From: JANYJZ01 sp964523395 | GTDB taxonomy: Bacteria > Bacteroidota > Ignavibacteria > UBA10030 > SZUA-254 | NCBI GenBank assembly: GCA_964523395.1 | Contig: CAZFXS010000005.1 | Location: 186,001-250,000, forward strand | Direction: 5' to 3' | DNA: 64,000 nucleotides | Shown: in pieces, positions 1 through 9,380 of the stretch | Layout: each line of letters begins with the position of its first letter | How positions within the stretch are numbered: the first letter of the stretch is position 1 | Notes under the pieces: model-generated | Told to the model about the DNA's origin: nothing | Database searches by the model: none | The model's input: the letters and a program-made list of their open reading frames with translations, nothing else | Made by a program: the position numbers and the translations under genes

Positions 1-901
1 AAATTTCGGATTGATATTTCTTGATTTTTCAGAGGATACAACTTCGCACGTGGATGAGTCTGTGCTTGCTCAGGATGTTATGAATATGGGAGAAGATTCA
101 ATGTCGGCCATTACCGGCTTGCCTCAACAACTTTCCGGTGATGTTAAACCTGATACAGCTGTAATACGTCAATTCCAAACACTGGCAGACGAAGGAAGTC
201 CTGAAGCACTCACCATGATGGGGTGGCTGCACCAGCAGGGCCTCATCAGGAAGAAAGATTATATTCTCGCTACAGTCTACTATCTCCGTGCGTCACGATT
301 TGATTCGCCCCGCGCCCCCGAGCTTCTCTGGAAGCTGACGCAGGAAAAGGAGTATTTCAAAACGTTACAGAACGGAATTGAAATGAACGACGGCAACGCG
401 ATGTTCGCCTGGGCCGGGCTTGTTGCGCTGGGATTCGACCATCAGCTGACAGAACAGCAGGCCCTGCAGATGCTCCGCAGCGCAATCAACTTTCACAATG
501 AGCAGGCGATGATTGAACTCGGCATTTGTTATTTCACCGGTCGCTGGGTAAACCAAAGCAAAGAGTTCGCGTTGGAGTGGTGGTCAAATGCCGCAAAGAG
601 AGGAAACAGAGAAGCAGCTATCAGAATACTTGCTTCAAAAGTTCTTTCACAGGAAAGCTCTGTTCCTTCCCCTCAACAATTCTCAATCATCCAACATGCG
701 GCCGCGCAGGGTTCCCTCCAGGCACAACTTGCACTCGCATTCGCTCTTGAAACGGGACGCGGACTTGAGAAAAATGATGCTGAGGCAGTCAGACTTTACC
801 GCAAAGCCGCGCAACGCGGCAGCCGGGTCGCGTATGAATCTCTGAGAAGAATGTATGACCCCCTCCGTCCCACATCAGACGAATTTTTTGTCCCGGATTA
901 G
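1..901 (+). CDS. Sel1-repeat (TPR-like) protein, 5' end cut by the window
   Basis: The reading frame is open to the left edge (codons for N-F-G precede the first possible TTG start at 11), so the true start probably lies outside. The visible ~300 residues hold Sel1-like repeats: paired helices with small residues and the recurring pattern A-x-x-G-x-x-x-A, for example LADEGSPEALTMMGWLHQQG near the start, AAKRGNREAA in the middle, and AAAQGSLQAQLALAFALETG plus AVRLYRKAAQRGSRVAYESL at the end. Such repeats form alpha-solenoid scaffolds for protein-protein contacts; no enzymatic domain is seen. It ends 95 bp before ettA on the same strand. The partner and pathway cannot be deduced; the family assignment is firm, the role unknown. 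Confidence 0.8.
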   Translation, partial: NFGLIFLDFSEDTTSHVDESVLAQDVMNMGEDSMSAITGLPQQLSGDVKPDTAVIRQFQTLADEGSPEALTMMGWLHQQGLIRKKDYILATVYYLRASRFDSPRAPELLWKLTQEKEYFKTLQNGIEMNDGNAMFAWAGLVALGFDHQLTEQQALQMLRSAINFHNEQAMIELGICYFTGRWVNQSKEFALEWWSNAAKRGNREAAIRILASKVLSQESSVPSPQQFSIIQHAAAQGSLQAQLALAFALETGRGLEKNDAEAVRLYRKAAQRGSRVAYESLRRMYDPLRPTSDEFFVPD

Positions 902-996
902 TTCTGTCTATTGTCCGGTTTTTTTGTATATTGTCAGCCTTAAGCCAGTCAATCTTCCCATTATCCGGGAAATAAAACTCCACTGTATACTTTTAT

Positions 997-2670
997 ATGA
1001 GCGATAATAAAATAATTTTTTCCATGATCGGTGTTGGGAAAGTACATAAACCCAACAAGCAGGTACTTAAAGACATCTACCTTTCATTTTTCTACGGAGC
1101 GAAAATCGGAGTGCTCGGTTTGAACGGCGCCGGGAAGAGCACACTTCTCCGCATCATTGCGGGTGTTGACAAGGATTATCTCGGCCAGATTAACGCGCAA
1201 AAAGGAATCACGTTCGGATACCTTTCACAGGAGCCTGAACTTGACCAAAAGAAAACAGTGAAAGAAATCGTGGAAGAGGGCGCACACGAGACTGTCTCTT
1301 TACTTAAAGAATATGAAGCAATCAGCGCCAAGTTTTCCGAACCCGACGCGGATTACGACGCGTTACTTGAAAAACAGGCAAAGCTTCAGGAAAAAATTGA
1401 TCACCTGAATGCATGGGACATCGACAGCAAACTTGAGCAGGCAATGGATGCGCTTCGTTGTCCTCCGGGTGATACACCGGTTTCAGTTATCTCCGGCGGT
1501 GAGCGAAGACGGGTTGCACTGTGCCGCCTTCTCCTTCAGGAACCGGATGTGCTTCTTCTGGATGAACCAACAAATCACCTTGACGCGGAATCAGTCGCAT
1601 GGCTTGAACATCACCTGGGACAGTACAAAGGAACGGTCATCGCGGTAACACACGATAGATATTTCCTTGATAATGTCGCCGGATGGATTTTGGAACTTGA
1701 CCGCGGCGAAGGAATTCCATTTGAAGGAAACTATTCATCGTGGCTAGAGCAAAAACAGGCGCGACTTGCCGTCGAAGAAAAACAGGAGTCCAAACGTCAG
1801 AGAATCCTGCAGCGTGAACTCGAGTGGATCCGTACAAATCCCAAAGGCAGGCATGCAAAAGGCAAAGCCCGCATTACGGCGTATGAACAGATGCTTGCAG
1901 AACAAAATGAAAAACGGAACGAGGAGATGGAAATTTTTATTCCTGCCGGGCCACGTCTTGGAGATTTAGTCATCCAGGCAGATCACCTTGCCAAAAGCTT
2001 TAACGAGACAATGTTGTACGACGATTTAAATTTCAGTTTGCCCCCCGGCGGTATCGTGGGCATCATCGGGCCAAACGGCGCCGGCAAAACAACGTTATTC
2101 CGTATGATTACAGGACAAGAACAACCCGATTCCGGTACGCTAAAAATCGGAACGACTGTAAAGCTTGCGTATGTGGATCAGAATCGTCCCCTTGATCCGA
2201 ACAAAACATTATGGGAAGAAATTTCCGGCGGCGATGACCTTATTAAGGTCGGCAATTATGAAATGAATTCGCGCGCTTACGTTGCCCGTTTCAATTTCAG
2301 CGGGCCTGATCAGCAAAAGCCGACCGGCGTGCTTTCCGGCGGTGAACGCAATCGTGTTCATCTTGCAAAAGTTTTGAAAGAAGGCGCAAACGTTCTTCTT
2401 CTCGACGAACCGACAAATGACCTTGACGTTAACACACTCCGCGCACTGGAAGAAGCTCTCGTCAATTTTGCCGGATGTGCCGTTGTTATCTCGCACGACC
2501 GCTGGTTTCTTGACCGCGTGGCAACACATATTCTGGCATTTGAAGGGGACAGCAAAGCAACATGGTTTGACGGGAACTTTTCCGAGTACGAAGAACACAG
2601 GAAAAAATTGCTTGGAATCGAGGCTGAACGGCCTCATCGGATACAGTACAAGAAATTAATTCGAGGGTAG
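997..2670 (+). CDS. ettA: Energy-dependent translational throttle protein EttA (ABC-F ATPase)
   Basis: A soluble ABC-F protein of 557 aa, the usual EttA length. It has two ATP-binding cassettes: Walker A GLNGAGKS at residues 41-48, signature SGGERRR and Walker B LLLDEPTNHLD in the first half; GPNGAGKTT, SGGERNR and LLLDEPTNDLD in the second. Between them lies the basic P-site tRNA-interaction linker (KQESKRQRILQRELEWIRTN), and the first cassette carries an arm insertion (about residues 90-145). There are no transmembrane segments. EttA binds the ribosomal E site and gates entry into the elongation cycle according to ATP/ADP ratio (known for the E. coli protein). The ATG start lacks a clear Shine-Dalgarno sequence. 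It appears to be a single gene. Confidence 0.95.
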   Translation: MSDNKIIFSMIGVGKVHKPNKQVLKDIYLSFFYGAKIGVLGLNGAGKSTLLRIIAGVDKDYLGQINAQKGITFGYLSQEPELDQKKTVKEIVEEGAHETVSLLKEYEAISAKFSEPDADYDALLEKQAKLQEKIDHLNAWDIDSKLEQAMDALRCPPGDTPVSVISGGERRRVALCRLLLQEPDVLLLDEPTNHLDAESVAWLEHHLGQYKGTVIAVTHDRYFLDNVAGWILELDRGEGIPFEGNYSSWLEQKQARLAVEEKQESKRQRILQRELEWIRTNPKGRHAKGKARITAYEQMLAEQNEKRNEEMEIFIPAGPRLGDLVIQADHLAKSFNETMLYDDLNFSLPPGGIVGIIGPNGAGKTTLFRMITGQEQPDSGTLKIGTTVKLAYVDQNRPLDPNKTLWEEISGGDDLIKVGNYEMNSRAYVARFNFSGPDQQKPTGVLSGGERNRVHLAKVLKEGANVLLLDEPTNDLDVNTLRALEEALVNFAGCAVVISHDRWFLDRVATHILAFEGDSKATWFDGNFSEYEEHRKKLLGIEAERPHRIQYKKLIRG

Positions 2671-2680
2671 ATTCAGGGTT

Positions 2681-2712
2681 ATTGCGGATTGCGAAATTCG
2701 AATTGCGGATAA
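2681..2712. repeat. AT-rich dispersed repeat (ATTGCGGATTGCGAA type)
   Basis: A run of alternating ATTGCGGAT and GCGAAATTCGAATT units sits between ettA and the GH13 gene. Very similar words recur between yebC and ruvC near 35197-35260. It is intergenic, self-complementary in part, and has no coding potential; it looks like a short dispersed repeat of the kind common in environmental genomes. Confidence 0.55.
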
Positions 2713-2778
2713 TAATTCAGGATATTCCAATTCGTGTTGATTCGTGTTTTTCAGTGTACATCTGTGGTAAATTTTACT

Positions 2779-4620
2779 ATGAGACTTTTCAAAATATTCA
2801 TTCTTCTCGTAACAACAACCTATTTCGGACTCGCCGGAATCACTATCACGAAAGTCGAACCGCCGAATTGGTGGACGGGCATGAAATGGAACAGTGTCCA
2901 GCTCATGATCTATGGCGAGGATTTAAACGGAATAAAGGTCAGATCAAAATCTCCATTTCTTACAATTAAAAAAATCCACACCACCGTAAACCCGTCGTAC
3001 GCTTTTATCGATATTGAAGTAGCAAAGGGAACTCCTGCCGGAAATTATGCGCTGACAGTTTCCAAAGGATCTTCATCAGCCGTCATCAATTATCCTATTC
3101 TCCGCAGAGAAAGCTCTATCGGCAAGCATCTGGGATTCACGCAGTCAGACGTTCTTTATCTCATCACTCCGGACCGTTTCGTCAACGGAGACACGACCAA
3201 CGACTCCATTCCCGGTATGCTTGACGGATTTCATCCCGACAAACTCATCGGCAGGCATGGCGGCGATTTGCAGGGTATTCTTGGCAAACTGGATTACATC
3301 AAAGACCTCGGGATGACGGGGATCTGGATAAATCCTGTAGTAGAAAACAATACTGAAATCAGTTATCATGGCTACGCAGCGACTGATTTCTACAAGGTTG
3401 ACTTGCGGTTTGGCTCAAACGAACTTTACAAACAGCTTGTCGATGAAGCGCATAAACGCGGATTGAAAATCATCCTCGACCATGTCAGCAACCATATCAG
3501 CATCCATCATCCCTGGATTAAGAATCTCCCGTCACCCGATTGGCTTAACGGGACAGTTGAGCATCATGACAGAACGCACCATTTCAAATCGACCATGCAC
3601 GACATCCACAGCGATTCAACGCTGAGAAAAAATGTCACCGACGGCTGGTTCACCGATTACATGCCCGATCTCAACCAGCGCAATCCTTTTCTGGCAACGT
3701 ATCTTATTCAGAATACAATATGGTGGATTGAATATTCGGGCCTCGACGGCATCCGCGAGGATACATATCCGTACGCAGACCGGCAGTTCCTTGCACGCTG
3801 GTCAAAGGCAATCAGAAAAGAATATCCTTCCTTTAATATTGTGGGAGAAGTCTGGATAAACGATCCGGCATTTCTCGCACCGTATCAGTCTGGAACAGGC
3901 CTTGCCGGCAAATTTGAAACGCATCTTCCTTCCGTCACGGATTTCGGATTGTTTGAAGCGTTTATGAACGTGTTCGGCGATGAAAAAGCGAATATCAGGG
4001 CAATTCATGAAATGCTCGCGAAAGATTTTCTTTACGCAAATCCGGACAACCTTGTCACATTTCTTGATAACCACGATGTCGCGCGCATCATGTACGTTTG
4101 TAAGAGTAACGTTCAAAGAGCAAAACTTGCTTTGACATTATTATTAACACTGCGCGGCATTCCGCAGATTTATTATGGGACGGAGCTGGGCATGGTTGGC
4201 GGCACTGACCATGGCGAGATACGGGCTGAATTTCCGGGAGGGTTTCCGTGGCATACGCGAAACGCGTTTGCAAAAGAAGGGCGCACAGCCGGAGAGAATG
4301 AGATGTTTGTTTTTTTGCAGAAGCTTATCGCATTAAGAAAAGCGCATCCTGCTTTATCAAATGGAAAGCTGACACAAATTCCATCGTGGAAAAATATATT
4401 AGCGTATTTCCGGAGGGATGCGAACGAGACTATTCTTGTTATTGCAAACAACGGTGAAAAAACCGAGGAAGTTGAGGTTCAATCGTTTCTGGATGTATTG
4501 AAAAATGCGATCTCTTTGGAGGATCTTTCCACGGGGAAAGAAATTTCGCTTGCAAACACTTCGCGGCTAACGCTGGAAGGAAATACTGCTTCTCTGTTCA
4601 AAGTAATACTAAGGCAATAA
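2779..4620 (+). CDS. Secreted GH13 cyclomaltodextrinase/neopullulanase-type alpha-glucan hydrolase
   Basis: A 613-aa enzyme from the ATG at 2779 that gives a clean signal peptide (MRLFKIFILLVTTTYFGLAG); a longer frame starting at 2734 would only add an implausible leader. An N-terminal beta-sandwich (PPNWWTGMKWNSVQLMIYG) of the cyclomaltodextrinase N-domain type precedes the GH13 barrel. All four GH13 signature regions are present: ILDHVSNH, GIREDTYPYAD with nucleophile D328, IVGEVW with acid/base E357, and FLDNHDVAR with D433. A C-terminal beta domain completes it. The architecture resembles Bacteroides SusA. It should cut alpha-1,4-glucans or cyclodextrins in the periplasm. No sus transport genes are adjacent. 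Confidence 0.9.
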   Translation: MRLFKIFILLVTTTYFGLAGITITKVEPPNWWTGMKWNSVQLMIYGEDLNGIKVRSKSPFLTIKKIHTTVNPSYAFIDIEVAKGTPAGNYALTVSKGSSSAVINYPILRRESSIGKHLGFTQSDVLYLITPDRFVNGDTTNDSIPGMLDGFHPDKLIGRHGGDLQGILGKLDYIKDLGMTGIWINPVVENNTEISYHGYAATDFYKVDLRFGSNELYKQLVDEAHKRGLKIILDHVSNHISIHHPWIKNLPSPDWLNGTVEHHDRTHHFKSTMHDIHSDSTLRKNVTDGWFTDYMPDLNQRNPFLATYLIQNTIWWIEYSGLDGIREDTYPYADRQFLARWSKAIRKEYPSFNIVGEVWINDPAFLAPYQSGTGLAGKFETHLPSVTDFGLFEAFMNVFGDEKANIRAIHEMLAKDFLYANPDNLVTFLDNHDVARIMYVCKSNVQRAKLALTLLLTLRGIPQIYYGTELGMVGGTDHGEIRAEFPGGFPWHTRNAFAKEGRTAGENEMFVFLQKLIALRKAHPALSNGKLTQIPSWKNILAYFRRDANETILVIANNGEKTEEVEVQSFLDVLKNAISLEDLSTGKEISLANTSRLTLEGNTASLFKVILRQ

Positions 4621-4655
4621 TACATCTATATCAAAGGGCGGTTTCACCCTGTATC

Positions 4656-5564
4656 TTACCCCATTTTTCCCCTCTTGTGGAGATACTCAAACAACGCCAC
4701 ATCGAACGGCGTCGAGGTATCAAGCAGAACGTAGTCGATGTTATTTTCGCGGCAGGCTTTCTTGTATGTATCGAGAAACTCTTTCATCGATTCCTGATAT
4801 GCTTTCTGGATATGCCACGGCTGGGTCATGAGCTCTTCCTTCGTTTCGAGGTCTTTAAAGACTGCGTCCCTGCCGAAGGCAAAACTCCGTTCCATCGGAT
4901 CAAGAATCTGCATCACTATGACTTCATTTTTTTTATGGCGGAAATGCCGAAGCGCTGTCATCACTTCCTGGGGCTTGTCAAACAAATCGCTCAGGATAAT
5001 CACCAGTCCGCGTCGTTTGATCCTCTCTGCAATCTGGTGCAATGATTCAGCGGTGCTGGTTTTATTTCCTCCTTCGACTTTCTCAAGCTGAAGCAGAATT
5101 TCACGCAGGTACGATTTGGTGGCATGCGGCGGCATGTATGTCCGGATTGTTTCATCATAAAGCGTACAGCCAACAGCATCCCGCTGTTGTATCATCAGTT
5201 GTGCTAATGCGGCGGCAATATAGGAGGCATACTCCAGCTTCGACATCCGCCCTTCCGATGCGTAGGACATAGACTTACTGGTATCAAGTATCAGGTACGA
5301 CTTAAGATTGGTTTCCTCTTCGAATTGTTTGATGTAGTAGCGGTCGGTTTTGCCGTAAATTTTCCAGTCGATATGCTTTATTTCATCGCCGGGCATGTAT
5401 TGCCGATGTTCTGCAAATTCCACACTGAAGCCATGATACGGACTTTTGTGCAAACCGGTGATAAATCCTTCGACGACAAGTCGCGCCACAAGCTCCATGT
5501 TGGAGAGCTTTGCGACAACTTCCGGCTGAAGATATTTCCGGTAATCGTGTTGCACGGCATTCAC
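4656..5564 (-). CDS. DUF58 protein with vWA-like fold
   Basis: A 302-aa DUF58 protein. The conserved block FSVEFAEHRQYMPGDEIKHI followed by DWKIYGKTDRYYIKQFEEE (residues 47-84) is diagnostic, and a MIDAS-type motif D94-T-S-K-S98 opens the vWA-like domain. DUF58 proteins are usually partners of MoxR AAA+ ATPases and act in envelope or metalloprotein maturation; no moxR gene is next to it here. The start is a GTG whose first base is the last base of the stop codon of the upstream TPR lipoprotein gene, so translation is probably coupled. It is the last gene of a four-gene minus-strand cluster. Confidence 0.85.
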   Translation of the reverse strand: MNAVQHDYRKYLQPEVVAKLSNMELVARLVVEGFITGLHKSPYHGFSVEFAEHRQYMPGDEIKHIDWKIYGKTDRYYIKQFEEETNLKSYLILDTSKSMSYASEGRMSKLEYASYIAAALAQLMIQQRDAVGCTLYDETIRTYMPPHATKSYLREILLQLEKVEGGNKTSTAESLHQIAERIKRRGLVIILSDLFDKPQEVMTALRHFRHKKNEVIVMQILDPMERSFAFGRDAVFKDLETKEELMTQPWHIQKAYQESMKEFLDTYKKACRENNIDYVLLDTSTPFDVALFEYLHKRGKMG

Positions 5565-6061
5565 TATTGGATTTCTTTCTTTTCTGATGATGACACTTCA
5601 GATTTCAAATATTCATCGGGACTTTTCCCAAGATTTGCCAGTTCGAATTTAGCGGATTCGGCAAGGTCATGACCGGGATATTTCTGGATGAACTCCTCAT
5701 ACAGGATACGCGCACTGTCAAGGTTTCGCAAGTCATTGTTATACAGGAATGCCGCAAGAAACAGCATTGCCGGCGACTGCTTGCTTTGGGGAAACATGCG
5801 GTAAAATTTCAGGTGCGCTTCGACGGCCTGCTGTTTATTTCCTTCCTGGTTTATCCTGATCATAGCGATACGGTATTGCGAGCTTTCGGCGTACGCGGTC
5901 GTCGGGAATTCATTGACCACCTCGCTGTACTTTTCAAGCGCTACGGTGACGTTCTTTTCCACTTCGGCCTTGTTTCCTTCGTTAAATAATTCCACATCGC
6001 TTTTTCTTGAACAGGATGCAATAAGGAGAAGCAGTACCGTAAAAAGATATTTTGAATTCAT
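5564..6061 (-). CDS. TPR-type outer-membrane lipoprotein (BamD/YbgF-like)
   Basis: The protein of 165 aa starts at the ATG at 6061, which gives a lipoprotein signal (MNSKYLFTVLLLLIASC, lipobox LIAS-C, Cys17). Upstream in-frame sequence to 6226 is low-quality leader overlapping a repeat and is rejected. The body is made of TPR-like helical pairs with the FPTTAYAESSQYRIA, FPQSKQSPAMLFLAAFL and YPGHDLAESAKFELA signatures typical of tetratricopeptide lipoproteins such as BamD and CpoB. It is too short for a complete BamD (about 245 aa), so it is called only TPR lipoprotein. It overlaps the DUF58 start by one base. Confidence 0.75.
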   Translation of the reverse strand: MNSKYLFTVLLLLIASCSRKSDVELFNEGNKAEVEKNVTVALEKYSEVVNEFPTTAYAESSQYRIAMIRINQEGNKQQAVEAHLKFYRMFPQSKQSPAMLFLAAFLYNNDLRNLDSARILYEEFIQKYPGHDLAESAKFELANLGKSPDEYLKSEVSSSEKKEIQ

Positions 6062-6139
6062 CGGATGAACTTTCAATTGGTTGGTGAAGTAATCTACAAA
6101 TTGCGTTTGTGATTTGCAAAGCCAGGATTGAAACATAAG

Positions 6140-6210
6140 ATTTGCCACTAAGGCACTAAGGCACAAAGGTTCACAAAGTTTAATCTCCTTGGTGTCCGCC
6201 GCAGGCGGAT
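6140..6210. repeat. Intergenic repeat with CACTAAGG units and a TCCGCC-GGCGGA palindrome
   Basis: Between rsmB and the TPR lipoprotein gene lies CACTAAGGCACTAAGGCACA, a tandem 9-mer, followed by the palindrome TCCGCC-GCA-GGCGGA at 6195-6209. The same palindrome with other 3-base loops appears in the RNase P RNA (32382) and in the aldehyde dehydrogenase linker (39519). Confidence 0.6.
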
Positions 6211-6226
6211 TGTGACTGAGCGGCAT

Positions 6227-7549
6227 TTATCTCTTCAGCATGGCGGAAATAAAAAATCCATCTGTGTGTGTTATATGAGGATAGAGCGTCAGCATTTCAC
6301 TTTCGGATGGTAAATTGATTACATCGGCGGGTGACTGGAGAGAAGTAATTTTGAATTGGTCATTAGTCATTAGGAATTTATTAACTACATCTTCATTCTC
6401 GCGGCGGAAAAGTGAGCAGGTTGCATATACCAGTTTCCCTCCTGGCTTTACAAATTGCGCATTGAAGCCGAGAATCTCCGACTGCCGTTCATGATAATGT
6501 TCAACCAGCGATTCCGTTACGCTCCATTTCATCGACGGATTGCGCCTGATGGTGCCGACACCGCTGCAAGGGGCATCGACAAGCACCAGGTCGGCTTTGC
6601 CGAAAAAGTTTTCCGGGAGAATATTTTCTTTGTTCAATGTTTTGATTGAACTGATTCCCGCCCTCTCAGCACGTCGCTCCAATTCAAATAATCTCCGCGA
6701 ATCATTATCCATCGCGATAATCTCACCCTGATCATTCATAAGTGAGGCAAGATGAAGCGTTTTCCCTCCCGCTCCGGCGCAGGCGTCAACAACAATTTGT
6801 CCGGGATTCGGCGAGGCAAGAATAGAAATCAACTGACTCCCTTCATCCTGCACTTCGTACCAGCCGTCTTTGAATGCCTGTGAAGCATGAGTGTTAAATC
6901 TTTTTGAAGCAATTAACCCATCGGGAGAATATGTTGTAAATGTTGTGGCGATCCCTTCGTTTGCAAGTCGACGTTGACATTCCTCGCGGTTCGCTTTCAA
7001 TCTATTCACTCTCAACGTAATCTCTGCCGCACTGTTTAATGCTCTCAGTAACCTCTCCGTTTCTCCCACATCCCCACTGTTCCATCGTTCCACCATCCAA
7101 TCCTGAAACGAATATCTCACCGCCAACATTACCTCGGGAGTTTCTCTCAGGTATTCAAGATTCTTGTGGGAATGAATCCACTCTTCAAACATTTGGAGCC
7201 TGACCGACGGGAAGGATGTGTTCCAGAGTGATTCGGGGAGCGCGTCGGTCTGTGATTTATTTTCAACAGCCACAGCATAAATAGCATACAGCGGAAGGAA
7301 TCTTTTCAGAGGTTGATCGAGATCTGACGCATCGGGATGTTCGGAGAGGAACTGTTCCAACAACGCTTCGAGGAAACGGCGGTTGCGGATAATGCCGTAC
7401 ACCGCTTCGGAAATAAAACGGCGATCACGGGAGCCTAAGTAGGTGCGGTTCCTGAAGAACGAAGAAACAATGTGATCAGCGGGTTCTTTGGAATTTTGAA
7501 TAGCAAGAAGAAGTTCGGTAACGTGCCCGACAAGCGAAGAAAGATTCAT
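6227..7549 (-). CDS. rsmB: 16S rRNA (cytosine-967 C5)-methyltransferase RsmB
   Basis: A 440-aa protein with an N-terminal NusB-like helical RNA-binding domain (residues ~1-140) and a C-terminal Rossmann m5C methyltransferase domain. The SAM-binding loop is VVDACAGAGGKT; the two catalytic-cysteine motifs are VDAPCSGVGTIRRNP (motif IV) and VYATCSLFRRENEDVV (motif VI). This two-domain layout is specific to RsmB (Sun/RrmB). It methylates C967 of 16S rRNA in the decoding region. The ATG overlaps the TGA of the upstream isoaspartyl peptidase gene in an ATGA junction, implying coupled translation. Confidence 0.92.
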   Translation of the reverse strand: MNLSSLVGHVTELLLAIQNSKEPADHIVSSFFRNRTYLGSRDRRFISEAVYGIIRNRRFLEALLEQFLSEHPDASDLDQPLKRFLPLYAIYAVAVENKSQTDALPESLWNTSFPSVRLQMFEEWIHSHKNLEYLRETPEVMLAVRYSFQDWMVERWNSGDVGETERLLRALNSAAEITLRVNRLKANREECQRRLANEGIATTFTTYSPDGLIASKRFNTHASQAFKDGWYEVQDEGSQLISILASPNPGQIVVDACAGAGGKTLHLASLMNDQGEIIAMDNDSRRLFELERRAERAGISSIKTLNKENILPENFFGKADLVLVDAPCSGVGTIRRNPSMKWSVTESLVEHYHERQSEILGFNAQFVKPGGKLVYATCSLFRRENEDVVNKFLMTNDQFKITSLQSPADVINLPSESEMLTLYPHITHTDGFFISAMLKR

Positions 7550-8448
7550 ACAGCGACAACTGGTTCGCTCATCTCCGAACTCATGTACGCGCGTGCCATC
7601 CGCGGCGTATTGAACGCCACGCCGAATTCGCCTTTCATGTTCAGCACGATGACGCCGCCAAGGCCATCGACTTTCTTTTTAAGATGCCGGATGCCCAACT
7701 CAGCAGCTTCCTTCGAGTTGCCGCGATGCATCTCCATAAAATCGATGACGGTCTTTGCCATCACCACTTTAATCATCCCTTCACCCCAGCCGGTTGTAGA
7801 GACTCCGCCGACAGCGTTATCGGCATACGTTCCGCAACCGATGAGCGGTGAGTCGCCGACGCGGCCGGGATGTTTGTTGAGTGTCCCTCCGGTTGATGTG
7901 CCTGCGCAGATATTGCCGTTCGCATCAAGCGCGACCGCACCGACAGTATCTGAAGGAACATTGCCAAACGGCTGTTTGGTTGAGAAGGCATGATTTTCTT
8001 TGATGGAATTCCAGACATTCACTTCACGGACATGTTGAAGCTCCCGCGGGTCGCAGAGCGACATGCCATGCTCGGAGGCAAACTCTTCTGCTCCTGTTCC
8101 AACCAGCAGAATATGCTCACTCTCTTCCATTATTTTGCGGGCAAGGGAAATCGGGTTACGGACTTTGTGTACAGCGCCAACCGCACCACAGCGAAACGTC
8201 TTGCCGTCCATGATGCTCGCATCCAGTTCGACTTCCCCGTTTGCGTTGAAGTGCGACCCGCGCCCGGCATCAAATGTGCCGTCATCTTCGAGGCAACGGA
8301 TGGCTTGTTCGACAGCTTCGACCGCGGTTCCGCCTGACTTGAGCACACTCCACCCTGTTTGTAAAGCATTAGAACAACCTTTGCGGTGCGCATCGAGCAT
8401 TGCATCGGGAATATTCCACGCGCCGCCATGAACTATTAGTGAAATCAT
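7546..8448 (-). CDS. Isoaspartyl peptidase / L-asparaginase (plant-type Ntn hydrolase)
   Basis: A 300-aa member of the N-terminal nucleophile asparaginase family. The autocleavage site and nucleophile are at PSDTVGAVALD (T168); the substrate-binding loops GTSTGGTLNKHPGRVGDSPL and GCGTYADN follow at the usual distance. The N-terminal alpha subunit begins with IVHGGAW, as in E. coli IaaA. The precursor should self-cleave before T168 into alpha and beta chains and hydrolyse beta-aspartyl dipeptides or asparagine. No signal peptide is seen, so it is cytoplasmic. It is the first gene of the minus-strand cluster with rsmB (4-nt overlap); no functional link is obvious. Confidence 0.9.
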   Translation of the reverse strand: MISLIVHGGAWNIPDAMLDAHRKGCSNALQTGWSVLKSGGTAVEAVEQAIRCLEDDGTFDAGRGSHFNANGEVELDASIMDGKTFRCGAVGAVHKVRNPISLARKIMEESEHILLVGTGAEEFASEHGMSLCDPRELQHVREVNVWNSIKENHAFSTKQPFGNVPSDTVGAVALDANGNICAGTSTGGTLNKHPGRVGDSPLIGCGTYADNAVGGVSTTGWGEGMIKVVMAKTVIDFMEMHRGNSKEAAELGIRHLKKKVDGLGGVIVLNMKGEFGVAFNTPRMARAYMSSEMSEPVVAV

Positions 8449-8560
8449 AAATATATTTTCAAATTCTGAAAGTAATGTTCAGGTGAAGTTACGGAAAATA
8501 TGGAGGATTTACAACACACAAAACCCCAAGAAGCAATGTTACATATTAAAAGACACATAC

Positions 8561-8640
8561 TCACCGCTGAGACACAGAGTTCGCAGAGAATTAATGGCTT
8601 TCCAGTATATTTCTTTGTGTTCTCAGCGACTCTGCGGTGA
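8561..8640. repeat. Dispersed inverted repeat, CACCGC-family copy 1
   Basis: The block begins TCACCGCTGAGACACAGAG and ends CTCAGCGACTCTGCGGTGA, so the two ends are imperfect inverted copies around an AT-rich centre. Related copies lie at 17283-17346 and 23474-23560. All three are intergenic. It sits between the divergently transcribed isoaspartyl peptidase and GNAT genes. Confidence 0.75.
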
Positions 8641-8718
8641 TAAATTTTTTACAAATCAGATTTAATAAGTGGAGTTTCAATTTTTATTTTGTATTTTATA
8701 GAGAATTTTCGAGGGCAG

Positions 8719-9291
8719 ATGTCGACGAACCTGTTACATAAGAAAGCACAACAGACCCGGCTACAGCCGCCAATAACTTTTACCTCTGCCCGGCTTACGC
8801 TCCGCCTCCCTTCGCTCAAAGACGCACAATCCATTTTTGAAACATACGCCCAAGACCCCGAGGTTACGAAGTATTTATTATGGAAACCTCATCAAAGTAT
8901 AAACGAGACAAAAGATTTTCTTCGCCGGACAAAAGAGGCATGGAATAAAGGCAAAGAGTACACCTGGGCGATTGTGCTTAAGGAATCTTCGAACATGATT
9001 GGAATGATCGCGTTACGTATTACGCTCCCCCGCGCGGAATTCGGGTATGTCATCGCAAAACCATATTGGAATAAAGGATACACCACCGAAGCCGCTCGGC
9101 TTATCGTCGATTGGGCAATTAATCAGAAGCAGATTTACCGTGTCTGGAGCCTTGTCGATGTTGGCAATACCGCTTCAGCGCGTGTCCTTGAAAAAGCAGG
9201 GCTCGAACGCGAGGGTATTTTACGCCGGTGGATGTACCACTCGGCTTCCGGAGAACCGAGAGATTGTATCTGTTACGCAAAAGTGAAGTGA
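8719..9291 (+). CDS. GNAT acetyltransferase, RimJ/RimL type
   Basis: A GNAT-fold protein of 190 aa from the ATG at 8719, preceded by GAGGG at 8711; an in-frame ATG 30 bases upstream is possible but has no ribosome site. It shows the RimJ/RimL pattern: SARLTLRLPSLKDAQSIF at the N-terminus, a beta4 strand EFGYVIAKPYWNKGYTTEAA forming the acetyl-CoA pyrophosphate loop, and VDVGNTASARVLEKAGLERE in the C-terminal half. Family members acetylate ribosomal protein N-termini or small amines and antibiotics; the substrate here cannot be told. It stands alone between two repeats. Confidence 0.85.
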   Translation: MSTNLLHKKAQQTRLQPPITFTSARLTLRLPSLKDAQSIFETYAQDPEVTKYLLWKPHQSINETKDFLRRTKEAWNKGKEYTWAIVLKESSNMIGMIALRITLPRAEFGYVIAKPYWNKGYTTEAARLIVDWAINQKQIYRVWSLVDVGNTASARVLEKAGLEREGILRRWMYHSASGEPRDCICYAKVK

Positions 9292-9298
9292 CCATACA

Positions 9299-9345
9299 AT
9301 GGTCATCCTGAGCTGATCCGATTCATCGGATCGGCGAAGAATCTG
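9299..9345. repeat. Intergenic repeat, inverted CCTGAGC...GGCGAAG form
   Basis: The sequence GTCATCCTGAGC, then a nested palindrome GATCCGATTCATCGGATC, then GGCGAAGAATCT, follows the GNAT gene. The outer words match the reverse complement of the CCTTCGCCTCCGCTCAGG repeat found at 12232, 20687, 42417 and 49662, so this may be an opposite-orientation member with an insertion. Confidence 0.5.
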
Positions 9346-9380
9346 ACAACAATTTTTGACATTAACGTATTAATACAAAC